Assembly (NCBI RefSeq): GCF_013267355.1 | Contig: NZ_CP053985.1 | Location: forward strand, 1,488,001 to 1,552,000 | Source: Achromobacter pestifer | GTDB taxonomy: Bacteria > Pseudomonadota > Gammaproteobacteria > Burkholderiales > Burkholderiaceae_B | Length of the DNA: 64,000 bases | Direction: 5' to 3' | Shown here: piece by piece, positions 55,019 to 63,154 of the stretch | Layout: each line of letters starts with the position of its first letter | Numbering within the stretch: position 1 is the stretch's first letter | The notes under the pieces: model-generated | What the model was told of the DNA's origin: nothing | What the model saw: the letters and a program-made list of their open reading frames with translations, nothing else | The model's database searches: none | Program-made: the position numbers and the translations under genes

Positions 55019-56256
55019 CCGAACCCTTGGCCAAGCCGCCCCGCAAGAACCCGATCGCCCGCACCCGCCAGCCGACGCTGCCGCCGGGCTGGCGCAGCCG
55101 CAGCGCGCTGGGGCTGACCGCTGCCGCGGCCGAGGGCCGCTTCGACCTGCAGACCTGCGCCGACTGCGGCGCGGTCCAGTATCCGCCCCGCGAAGTCTGC
55201 GGCCATTGCCTGTCCGAACATCTGCCCTGGCGGCCGGCCGATCCCAGCGGCGTGCTGCTGGTCAGCACCATCCTGCACCACAGCAACGACCTCTACTTCC
55301 GCGAACGCCTGCCCTGGCGCGTGGGCACGGTGCGCATGACGGCCGGCCCGTCGGTGGTCGCGCATGTGCACCAGGACTGCGCCGACGGCGACCGCGTGCG
55401 CCTGACTCTGAAGCTGGACCGCAGCGGCCAGGCCGTGATGATCGCCCTGCCTGAAAGGAATACGCCGAACATGGAAGACGACAAGACCCTGCGCGAGACC
55501 TCGTGCGATCCGAAATTCCGCCGCGCGCTGGTCACCGACGGCAAATCGGCGGTGGGCCAGGCCGTGGCGCGCGCCCTGCTGGACGCCGGCTGCCCGACCG
55601 TGTTCCTGGGCGATCCGCAAGCCTGGAAGCGCGACGCCGCCTACGACGCGCTGGCGGCCGATCCGCGCGTACAGACGGTGGTGCTGGACGTGACCGATAC
55701 CGATTCGGTCGAACGGGTCGCCGCCTCCATCGGCGGCAAGGTCGAGATCCTGGTCAACACCGCCGACCTGGAACGCGAAGGCGGCCTGCTGAACCGCAAG
55801 GATGTGAACACGGCGCGCGACGCCATGGACGTGAACGTGCTGGGGTTGATGCGCCTGGCGCAATGCTTCGGCCCGGCGCTGTGCGGACGCGCCGCGGACG
55901 GCGTCAACAGCGCCACGGCCTGGGTCAACGTGCTGTCCATCTACGCCCACATGAACCTGCCGTCGCGCGGCATGTGGTCGGCGTCCAAGGCGGCCGCGCT
56001 GTCCCTGGCGCAATGCCTGCGCGCCGAGATGCGCGGCGCGGGCGTGCGGGTGGTGAACGTGTTCCCCGGGCCGGTGGATCACGAATGGGAGCAGCGCACG
56101 CCGCCCCCGCGCGTGGCGCCCGCGGCGATCGCCGCCGCCATCGTGCGCGCGCTCAAGGAAGGCATCGAGGACGTCTACGTCGGCGATGTCGCGCAGGAAT
56201 TCCGCGCCCGGCTGGCGGAGAACCCCAAGGGACTGGAACGGGAGCTGGGAGCCTGA
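55015..56256 (+). CDS. DUF35 OB-fold protein fused to a degenerate short-chain dehydrogenase
   Basis: A 413-residue two-domain protein. The N-terminal part has a rubredoxin-like zinc ribbon (C48, C51, C62, C65: CADC and CGHC) and an OB-fold (about 75-150), that is DUF35, which binds acyl-CoA and partners thiolase-like enzymes. From about 168 it continues into an SDR fold. The cofactor loop is TDGKSAVGQ instead of TGxxxGIG, NNAG is NTAD, and the catalytic YxxxK reads WSASK (W321, K325), so ordinary SDR catalysis looks lost. Both domains are in one uninterrupted frame. The fusion partner may be structural. Confidence 0.8.
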   Translation: MTEPLAKPPRKNPIARTRQPTLPPGWRSRSALGLTAAAAEGRFDLQTCADCGAVQYPPREVCGHCLSEHLPWRPADPSGVLLVSTILHHSNDLYFRERLPWRVGTVRMTAGPSVVAHVHQDCADGDRVRLTLKLDRSGQAVMIALPERNTPNMEDDKTLRETSCDPKFRRALVTDGKSAVGQAVARALLDAGCPTVFLGDPQAWKRDAAYDALAADPRVQTVVLDVTDTDSVERVAASIGGKVEILVNTADLEREGGLLNRKDVNTARDAMDVNVLGLMRLAQCFGPALCGRAADGVNSATAWVNVLSIYAHMNLPSRGMWSASKAAALSLAQCLRAEMRGAGVRVVNVFPGPVDHEWEQRTPPPRVAPAAIAAAIVRALKEGIEDVYVGDVAQEFRARLAENPKGLERELGA

Positions 56257-56301
56257 CGGCCCGCCCTGCCCCGACAACGCACGAACCTAGAGGAACAGCA
56301 C

Positions 56302-57087
56302 ATGAGCCAAAACATTCTTGCCCAATTCATGGCCGAACTGATGTCCGGCCGCATCCGCGTGGTGGACCTGACCGAAACGCTGACGCCGGAATTCCCGACC
56401 ATCGTGCTGCCGCCGGAATTCGGCCAGGCCTGGCCGTTCCGTATCGAGGAGATCTCGCGCTACGACGAGCGCGGCCCCGCCTGGTACTGGAACAACTTCT
56501 CCTGCTCCGAGCACACCGGCACCCACTTCGACGCGCCGGCCCACTGGGTCACGGGCAAGGACCAGCCCGACAACACCGTGGACACCATTCCGGTGGAGGC
56601 CTTCATCGCCAGCGCCTGCGTCATCGACTGCTCGGCCGAGTCCCGCGACAACCCGGACTTCCTCCTGACCATAGACTTCGTGAAGAAATGGGAAGAGCGG
56701 CATGGCCGCATCCCCGCGCGTTCCTGGGTGCTGATGCGCACCGACTGGTCCAAGCGCGCCAAGCCCGCTGACTACCTGAACCTGCAGGAAGACGGCGCGC
56801 ACTCGCCTGGCCCGGACGCTGAAGTGGTTCCCTGGCTGATCAAGGAGCGCGACGTGCACGGCTTCGGCACCGAGTCGGTCGGCACCGACGCAGGCCAGGC
56901 GCAGCACCTGGATCCCCCCTATCCCTGCCACTACTACATGCACGGCAACAACCGCTACGGCCTGCAATGCATGACCAACCTGGACCAGTTGCCACCCACC
57001 GGCGCGGTGATCTTCTCGGCGCCGCTCAAGATCCGCAGCGGCTCGGGCAGTCCGCTGCGCGTGCTGGCGCTGGCGCCCAAGGCCTGA
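56302..57087 (+). CDS. Cyclase-family metal hydrolase, isatin-hydrolase-like
   Basis: A 261-residue protein of the cyclase/kynurenine-formamidase superfamily. The Mn/Zn site is HTGTHFDAPAHW (H71, H75, D77, H81). The layout, including HSPGPDAE, GTDAGQA, PPYPCHYYMH and the ending IRSGSGSPLRVLALAPKA, closely resembles the characterised bacterial isatin hydrolases as I remember them; this is not an alignment result. Isatin hydrolase opens isatin to isatinate. In this locus it would take the isatin produced by the thiolase-like/DUF35 pair. Other lactam or formamide substrates are possible. Confidence 0.8.
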   Translation: MSQNILAQFMAELMSGRIRVVDLTETLTPEFPTIVLPPEFGQAWPFRIEEISRYDERGPAWYWNNFSCSEHTGTHFDAPAHWVTGKDQPDNTVDTIPVEAFIASACVIDCSAESRDNPDFLLTIDFVKKWEERHGRIPARSWVLMRTDWSKRAKPADYLNLQEDGAHSPGPDAEVVPWLIKERDVHGFGTESVGTDAGQAQHLDPPYPCHYYMHGNNRYGLQCMTNLDQLPPTGAVIFSAPLKIRSGSGSPLRVLALAPKA

Positions 57088-57136
57088 GCCGGCCGCGCCT
57101 GAGCCGGCCGCACGACAACGACAACAGGGGATATCC

Positions 57137-57865
57137 ATGACGCAAACCAACGTCGCCATCGTCACCGGCGGCAGCGCCGGCATCGGCGCCGAGATCTGCC
57201 GCAGCATGCTGGACGCAGGCTACGAAGTGATCTCCATGGCGCGCCGCGCCGCCGACTTCAGCCACCCGCGCCTGCACAACGTGCAGGTGGACCTGCTGGA
57301 CGCCGAGGCCACCGCGCAGGCCGGCGCCGAAGCCGCCGCCAAGTTTCCCATCAGCCACGTTATCCACAACGCCGGTGTCATCTGGCCCAACCTGCTGCCG
57401 CAGGTCACGCAGGAAGAACTGCACGGCCTGACGCAGATCCACCTGGGCGCGGCCATCAGCCTGGTGCAGGCCGCCCTGCCCGGCATGCAGGAACGCAAGT
57501 TCGGCCGCATCGTGATGATGTCCTCGCGCGGCGCCCTGGGCCTGCCGACCCGCACCGCCTATTCGGCCACCAAGGCCGGCATGGTGGGCATGGCGCGCAC
57601 CTGGTCGCTGGAGCTGGCGCCCTATGGCATCACCGTCAACGTGGTGGCCCCCGGCCCGATCCAGACCGACATGTTCTACGAGGTGATTGAGCCCGGCAGC
57701 GAGCGCGAAAAGCAATTGGCGGCCGGCATACCGGTCAAGCGCCTGGGCCGTTCCGACGACGTGGCGCGCGCCGTCATGTTCTTCTCGGATCCCGCCAACA
57801 GCTTCGTCACCGGCCAGACGCTGTTCGTCTGCGGCGGCGCCAGCGTCAGCTCCATCACCATCTGA
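57137..57865 (+). CDS. Short-chain dehydrogenase/reductase
   Basis: A 242-residue classical SDR. The cofactor loop is TGGSAGIG (10-17), then HNAG, and the catalytic Ser130, Tyr142 and Lys146 (AYSATKAG). It ends with the usual GQTLFVCGGAS. Unlike the fused SDR upstream this one is intact. In the proposed route it could oxidise the cis-dihydrodiol made by the Rieske oxygenase. It is the last enzyme gene before the transporter genes. Confidence 0.86.
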   Translation: MTQTNVAIVTGGSAGIGAEICRSMLDAGYEVISMARRAADFSHPRLHNVQVDLLDAEATAQAGAEAAAKFPISHVIHNAGVIWPNLLPQVTQEELHGLTQIHLGAAISLVQAALPGMQERKFGRIVMMSSRGALGLPTRTAYSATKAGMVGMARTWSLELAPYGITVNVVAPGPIQTDMFYEVIEPGSEREKQLAAGIPVKRLGRSDDVARAVMFFSDPANSFVTGQTLFVCGGASVSSITI

Positions 57866-58056
57866 AGGCGCATCCCGCTGGCCCGCTTCGGGTTTTGACG
57901 GATAGGTAAGCACTGCGGACCGGGTCTACAGTGCGTAGCCTGCGCACAGAAAGTTTAAGCAACAAGTATTAAAGCAAACCAAGCAAGCACAGAAGTACCC
58001 GTTTTCTCCGTTTTCCAGCCGCACCCCCACCCTGCTCCCTATCCGGAGGTTTTGCC

Positions 58057-59208
58057 ATGCTGTCGAAGAAACTCCCCCTGGCCGCTGCCGCCGCGGTAGC
58101 CGCGCTGTTCGCCCTGCCCGCCCTGGCCCAAGTCAAGGTCGGCGTCGTCACCTCGTCCACCGGCCCCACGGCCCTGGTGGGGATTCCCCAGAAGAACACC
58201 GTGCCGCTGCTGCCGAAGAAGATCGGCGACCTGACCGTGGAATACATCTCGCTGGATGACGCCAGCGATTCCACCAACTCGGTGACGGCCTTCAAGAAGC
58301 TGATTTCGGAACAGAACGTGGACGCGCTGATCGGGCCCTCGGGTTCGCCCAACGCCATGGGCGTGATCCAGTTCGCGGCCGAGGCCGGCGTGCCGATGCT
58401 GGCGCCGGTGGGCACCGCGGCCGTCGTGCTGCCCATGAACGACCAGAAGAAGTGGGTCTTCAAGACCACCCAGAACGACGACATCATTGCGCGCGCGCTG
58501 ATCGACCACATGGCCAAGACCGGCATCAAGACCGTCGGCTTCATCGGCCTGAACGATCCCTACGGCGAGAACTGGTACAAGGTCTTCTCGGGTCTGGCCG
58601 CTGAAAAGGGCATCAAGATCGCCGCCAACGAACGCTATCTGCGCTTTGACAGCTCGGTCACGGGCCAGGCGCTGAAGATCCTGGCCGCCAAGCCGGACGC
58701 CGTGCTGGTGGCCGCCCCCGGCGCCGCCAGCGTGCTGCCGCAGACCACCCTGTTCGATCAGGGCTACAAGGGCAAGTTCTACCAGACCCACGGCGCGGCC
58801 CTGCCCGACTTCCTGAAGCTGGGCGGCAAAAAGGTCGAAGGCACGGTGCTGGCCGCCAGCCTGATGCTGGTGCTGCCGGAAATGCCCGACAGCAACCCGT
58901 CCAAGAAGGTCGCTTCGGACTACATCGCCGCCTACGAAAAGCTCAACGGCTCCAAGCCCGCTACCTTCGGCGCCAACGTCTACGACGCCGGCCTGCTGCT
59001 GGAAAAAGCCGTGCCGCTGGCGGAAAAGGCCGGCAAGCCGGGCACCAAGGAGTTCCGCAATGCGCTGCGCGATGCGCTGGAACAGACCAAGGAGCTGGTC
59101 GGCACCCAGGGCGTCTACAACATGAGCGCCGCCGACCACAGCGGCTTTGACGACCGCGGCCGCGAACTCATCACCGTCAAGGACGGTGCCTGGACGCTAG
59201 TGAAGTAA
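58057..59208 (+). CDS. Liv-type ABC transporter substrate-binding protein
   Basis: A 383-residue periplasmic protein of family Peripla_BP_6. The signal peptide is LPLAAAAAVAALFALPALAQ. The mature part starts VKVGVVTSSTGPTALVGIPQKN and shows GPSGSPNAMGVIQFAAEAGVPMLAP and YDAGLLLEKAV. Liv-type binding proteins near aromatic catabolic genes often bind aromatic acids rather than leucine. It is separated from its permease genes by 333 bases carrying a repeat array, and from the SDR gene by 191 bases that may hold its own promoter. Confidence 0.9.
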   Translation: MLSKKLPLAAAAAVAALFALPALAQVKVGVVTSSTGPTALVGIPQKNTVPLLPKKIGDLTVEYISLDDASDSTNSVTAFKKLISEQNVDALIGPSGSPNAMGVIQFAAEAGVPMLAPVGTAAVVLPMNDQKKWVFKTTQNDDIIARALIDHMAKTGIKTVGFIGLNDPYGENWYKVFSGLAAEKGIKIAANERYLRFDSSVTGQALKILAAKPDAVLVAAPGAASVLPQTTLFDQGYKGKFYQTHGAALPDFLKLGGKKVEGTVLAASLMLVLPEMPDSNPSKKVASDYIAAYEKLNGSKPATFGANVYDAGLLLEKAVPLAEKAGKPGTKEFRNALRDALEQTKELVGTQGVYNMSAADHSGFDDRGRELITVKDGAWTLVK

Positions 59209-59220
59209 AGGTGTAGCCCC

Positions 59221-59434
59221 CCCGAAACGCTACGCGCTTCCCCCCAGGGGGGCATGCCTGCGGACCGGCAAAGCCGGCTCCGCAAGGTGGGCTCCCCCCG
59301 AAGCGCTACGCGCTTCCCCCCCAAGGGGCATGCCTGCGGACCGGCAAAGCCGGCTCCGCAAGGTGGGCTCCCCCCGAAGCGCTACGCGCTTCCCCCCAAG
59401 GGGCATGCCTGCGGACCGGCAAAGCCGGCTCCGC
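59221..59434. repeat. Three-copy tandem repeat, period 75-76 bases, with hairpins
   Basis: The unit contains GAAGCGCTACGCGCTTC (perfect inverted repeat; copies at 59224 with one mismatch, 59300 and 59376), a C-run/G-run, GCATGCCTGCGGA and CCGGCAAAGCCGG (hairpin; copies near 59265, 59341 and 59416). The copies are nearly identical, with a period of 76 and then 75 bases. It fills the gap between the binding-protein gene and the permease genes and is not coding. Confidence 0.9.
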
Positions 59435-59541
59435 GGCATCCCAATAGGGTGCGCAGAGTCTGCTCCGTCGCATCCTGGCGGGCGCGCGCGGATAGGGGGT
59501 GAGGTGCCTGGCGTGCTTGTCTGTCTTACCCGGAATTTCGC

Positions 59542-60582
59542 ATGAATGCTCAGATTGCCCTGATACTCGGGCAGGACGGCATCACCAACGGCGCCATCTA
59601 TGCGCTGCTGGCCTTGTCCATCCTGCTGGTCTTTACCGTCACCCGCGTGCTGTTCATCCCGCAAGGCGAGTTCGTCGCGTTCGGCGCACTCACCATGGCC
59701 GCGCTCCAGGCCGGCAAGCCGGTGCTGCTGGTGTGGCTGCTGTTCGCCTTCGCGCTGGCCGAGGTCGGCGCCGATCTGCTGGCGCGCCGCAAGCGGCCGG
59801 GCCGCAACCGCGGCGCCTGGCGCATGGCGGTCAAGCTGGCTTATCCACTGGTGCTGGCCGCGCTGTTCTACAGGCTGCCACTGGCCCAGCTGCCGATGGC
59901 GGTGCAGGCGCTGCTGACGCTGCTGCTGCTGGTGCCGATGGGACCGCAGCTGTACCGCCTCTTCTACCAGCCCATCGCGTCGGCCTCGACGCTGGTGCTG
60001 CTGATCGTCTCCATTGCCGTGCACCTGGCGCTGGTCGGCCTGGGGCTGCTGGCCTTCGGCGCCGAAGGCGCCCGCACCGCGCCGTTCAGCGACGCCAGCC
60101 TGGCGCTGGGTCCGCTCAACGTCAACAGCCAGGCGCTGTGGGTGGTGGCGGTGTCCGCCCTGCTCATCATCGTGCTCTACCAGTTCTTCGAACGTTCGAT
60201 GTACGGCAAGGCCCTGCGCGCGGCCGCCTTCAACCGGCTGGGCGCGCGGCTGATGGGCATTTCGCCGATCTTCGCCGGCAAGGCCACGTTCTTCCTGGCC
60301 GCGCTGATCGGCACGGTCTCGGGCATCCTGATCGCGCCCATCACCACCATGTACTTCGACTCCGGCTTCATGGTCAGTCTGAAGGGCTTCGTGGGCGCCA
60401 TCATCGGCGGCCTGGTGAGCTATCCGCTGGCCGCGGCCGGCGCCATCCTGGTCGGTCTGATCGAAGCCTTCTCCTCGTTCTGGGCCAGCGCCTACAAAGA
60501 AATCATCGTGTTCACGCTGATCATCCCCGTGCTGCTCTGGCGTTCACTGAAAAGCCATCACGTCGAGGAAGAAGACGAATGA
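59542..60582 (+). CDS. Branched-chain-type ABC transporter permease (LivH-like)
   Basis: A 346-residue permease with eight or more helices. It opens [49 protein letters not shown], typical of LivH. A charged cytoplasmic loop ([13 protein letters not shown]) is inserted after the second helix pair, making the protein longer than E. coli LivH (308). It ends within the start codon region of the LivM-LivG fusion (four-base overlap). Confidence 0.9.
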   Translation: MNAQIALILGQDGITNGAIYALLALSILLVFTVTRVLFIPQGEFVAFGALTMAALQAGKPVLLVWLLFAFALAEVGADLLARRKRPGRNRGAWRMAVKLAYPLVLAALFYRLPLAQLPMAVQALLTLLLLVPMGPQLYRLFYQPIASASTLVLLIVSIAVHLALVGLGLLAFGAEGARTAPFSDASLALGPLNVNSQALWVVAVSALLIIVLYQFFERSMYGKALRAAAFNRLGARLMGISPIFAGKATFFLAALIGTVSGILIAPITTMYFDSGFMVSLKGFVGAIIGGLVSYPLAAAGAILVGLIEAFSSFWASAYKEIIVFTLIIPVLLWRSLKSHHVEEEDE

Positions 60583-62372
60583 ACCCGCGCCACATCCTCC
60601 TCGCATTTCTGGCGCTGCTGGCACTGGGCCCGCTGGTACTGCCGCCGTTCTATGTGACGCTGCTGAACTATATCGGCCTGTACGCCATGGTGGCGCTGGG
60701 CCTGGTGCTGCTGACGGGCGTCGGCGGCTTGACGAGCTTCGGGCAGGCCGCCTTCGTGGGCGTGGGCGCCTACACCACGGCGCTGCTGACCACTCGCGCG
60801 GACACGCTGCCGTCCTGGCTGGCATGGCTGGGCGCCTCTCCCTGGCTGACCCTGCTGGCCGGGCTGGCGCTGACGCTGGTCATCGCCTACCTGCTGGGCG
60901 CGATCACGCTGAAACTGTCGGGCCATTTCCTGCCGCTGGGCACGATCGCCTGGGGCCTGTCGCTGTACTTCGTCTTCGGCTCCGTCGAGGGCCTGGGCGG
61001 CCATACCGGCATCCCGGACATTCCCGCCATCAACCTGTTCGGCTGGACGCTGAACCAGGGCGAGAACATCTACTACCTGATCTGGGCCTTCCTGCTGGTG
61101 GCGGTGTGGTCCACACAAAACCTGCTGGATTCGCGCGAAGGCCGCGCCATCCGCGCGCTCAAGGGCGGGCGCGTGATGGCGGAATCCATGGGCGTGGACA
61201 CGGCCCGCTCGCGCATGGTGATCTTCATCATCGCGGCGCTGCAGGCCTGCGCCTCGGGCTGGCTGTATGCGCACATGCAACGCTTCGTGAACCCCAACCC
61301 CTTCGGCCTGCAGATGGGCATCGAGTACCTGTTCATGACCGTCATCGGCGGCGCGGGACAGGTCTGGGGCGCGCTGGTCGGCGCGGGCGTCTTCACCGTG
61401 CTCAAGCAATGGCTGCAGGACTGGATGCCCAAGCTGCTGGGCCAAACCGGCAACTTTGAAGTGATCGTGTTCGGCTTCGGCATGGTGCTGCTGCTGCACC
61501 GCGCCCGCAGCGGCCTATGGCCGGTCCTGACGCGCTGCGTGCCGGTGAAGAAGCAGCCGCGCAAGCTGGACCTGAACGCCGAGCCGCTGCCGCGCAAGCC
61601 CATGCCGCCGCGCGGCGAGGTGGTGCTCAAGGCCGTGGACGTGACCCGCAAGTTCGGCGGCCTGGTCGCCAACAACGCCATGAACCTGGAAATCCGCGCC
61701 GGCGAAATCCTGGCGCTGATCGGGCCCAACGGCGCGGGCAAGAGCACCATGTTCAACCAGATTTCGGGCGTGGACACGCCGACCTCGGGCACCGTCACGC
61801 TGCTGGGCCATTCCGTGGCAGGCGCCGGCGCGCGCCGCATCGCGCGGCTGGGCCTGTCGCGCACCTTCCAGCACGTGCGCCTGCTGGGCCGCATGAGCGT
61901 GCTGGAAAACGTGGCCATCGGCGCCCACCTGCGCGGCCACCGCGGCGTGCTGCCAGCCGCCTGGCGGCTGGACCGCGCCGAAGAGGCGCGGCTGCTGGCC
62001 GAAGCCGCGCGCCAGGTCGAACGCGTGGGGCTGGGCAAGCATCTGCACGATGAGGCGGGCTCCCTGGCCCTGGGACAGCAGCGCATCCTGGAAATTGCCC
62101 GCGCGCTGGCGTCCGACCCCTGCATCCTGTTGCTGGACGAACCCGCGGCCGGCCTGCGCTACCAGGAAAAGCGCGAACTGGCCGAACTGCTGAAGAAGCT
62201 GCGCGCCGAAGGCATGGCCATCCTGCTGGTGGAACACGACATGGACTTCGTGATGGGGCTGGTGGACCGCGTAGTGGTCATGGACTTCGGCGAGAAGATC
62301 GCCGAAGGCCTGCCCGCCGAGATCCAGCACAACCCTGCGGTGCTTGAAGCCTATCTGGGCGGAGTGGAATGA
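60579..62372 (+). CDS. Branched-chain-type ABC transporter permease-ATPase fusion (LivM-LivG)
   Basis: A 597-residue natural fusion. The first 310 residues are a LivM-type permease ([43 protein letters not shown]). A short basic linker ([24 protein letters not shown]) leads into a LivG-type ATPase with Walker [18 protein letters not shown], signature [15 protein letters not shown] and Walker [11 protein letters not shown]. The frame is continuous with no internal stop, so permease and ATPase are made as one chain. The start at 60579 overlaps livH; the frame upstream of it is not coding. Confidence 0.9.
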   Translation: MNPRHILLAFLALLALGPLVLPPFYVTLLNYIGLYAMVALGLVLLTGVGGLTSFGQAAFVGVGAYTTALLTTRADTLPSWLAWLGASPWLTLLAGLALTLVIAYLLGAITLKLSGHFLPLGTIAWGLSLYFVFGSVEGLGGHTGIPDIPAINLFGWTLNQGENIYYLIWAFLLVAVWSTQNLLDSREGRAIRALKGGRVMAESMGVDTARSRMVIFIIAALQACASGWLYAHMQRFVNPNPFGLQMGIEYLFMTVIGGAGQVWGALVGAGVFTVLKQWLQDWMPKLLGQTGNFEVIVFGFGMVLLLHRARSGLWPVLTRCVPVKKQPRKLDLNAEPLPRKPMPPRGEVVLKAVDVTRKFGGLVANNAMNLEIRAGEILALIGPNGAGKSTMFNQISGVDTPTSGTVTLLGHSVAGAGARRIARLGLSRTFQHVRLLGRMSVLENVAIGAHLRGHRGVLPAAWRLDRAEEARLLAEAARQVERVGLGKHLHDEAGSLALGQQRILEIARALASDPCILLLDEPAAGLRYQEKRELAELLKKLRAEGMAILLVEHDMDFVMGLVDRVVVMDFGEKIAEGLPAEIQHNPAVLEAYLGGVE

Positions 62373-63121
62373 TGAGCGCGAATTTGCTGGAAGTGCGCGA
62401 CCTGCGCGTGGCCTACGACAAGATCGAAGCCATTTCGGGCATCAGTCTGGCGGTGGGCGAAGGCCAGATCGTGACCGTGATCGGCCCCAACGGCGCCGGC
62501 AAGACGACCTTGCTGTCCGCCATCATGGGCGTGCTGCCGTCCAGCGGCCGGATCGTCTTTGGCGGCAAGCCTCAGGAACACGCCGAAATCGAGGAAATGG
62601 TGGCCGCAGGCATGAACCTGGTGCCCGAAAAACGCGAGCTGTTCGCCGAGATGACGGTGGAAGACAACCTGATGCTGGGCGCGTTCCATCGTTTCCGCTG
62701 CGGCTTGCGCGACCAGGACCAGACGCTGGCCGAGGTCTACGAGCTGTTTCCGCGCCTGCGGGAACGGCGCGCCCAGCTGTCGGGCACGCTGTCGGGCGGC
62801 GAACGCCAGATGCTGGCGGTGGGCCGCGCGCTGATGGCCAAGCCCAAGCTGCTGATGCTGGACGAGCCCAGCCTGGGCCTGGCGCCGCGCATCGTGCGCG
62901 AAGTGTTCCGCATCGTCGCGCGCCTGCGGGAAATGGGCGTGTCGATCCTGCTGATCGAGCAGAACGCCCGCGCCGCGCTGCAGGTGGCCGATTACGCCTA
63001 TGTGCTGGAGACTGGCGCCGTCACGCTGGAAGGCCCGGCCGCCCAGGTGGCGCAGGACCCGCGCGTGGTCGAGGTGTATCTGGGACTGGGGCACGGGGCG
63101 TCCGCCGCGGCTCCTGCGTGA
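62369..63121 (+). CDS. Branched-chain-type ABC transporter ATPase (LivF-like)
   Basis: A 250-residue ATPase. Walker A is [17 protein letters not shown], the Q-loop region LVPEKRELFAEMTVEDNLMLG is typical of LivF, the signature is LSGGERQMLAVGRAL, and Walker B LLMLDEPSLGLAP. It overlaps the LivM-LivG fusion by four bases and completes the importer. The start may be the first or second of two consecutive ATG codons. Confidence 0.91.
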   Translation: MMSANLLEVRDLRVAYDKIEAISGISLAVGEGQIVTVIGPNGAGKTTLLSAIMGVLPSSGRIVFGGKPQEHAEIEEMVAAGMNLVPEKRELFAEMTVEDNLMLGAFHRFRCGLRDQDQTLAEVYELFPRLRERRAQLSGTLSGGERQMLAVGRALMAKPKLLMLDEPSLGLAPRIVREVFRIVARLREMGVSILLIEQNARAALQVADYAYVLETGAVTLEGPAAQVAQDPRVVEVYLGLGHGASAAAPA

Positions 63122-63154
63122 AACGGCCTGGGGAGCCTGCCCGCGCGGCAGGCC

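Noticed and set aside
59221..59434. Possible CRISPR array
   Set aside because: The copies are adjacent tandem units of 75-76 bases without unique spacers, and there are no cas genes.
59499..60578. Upstream extension of the LivM-LivG reading frame
   Set aside because: It lies over livH in another frame with low-quality, Arg/Ala-rich translation; the LivM start at 60579 is canonical.
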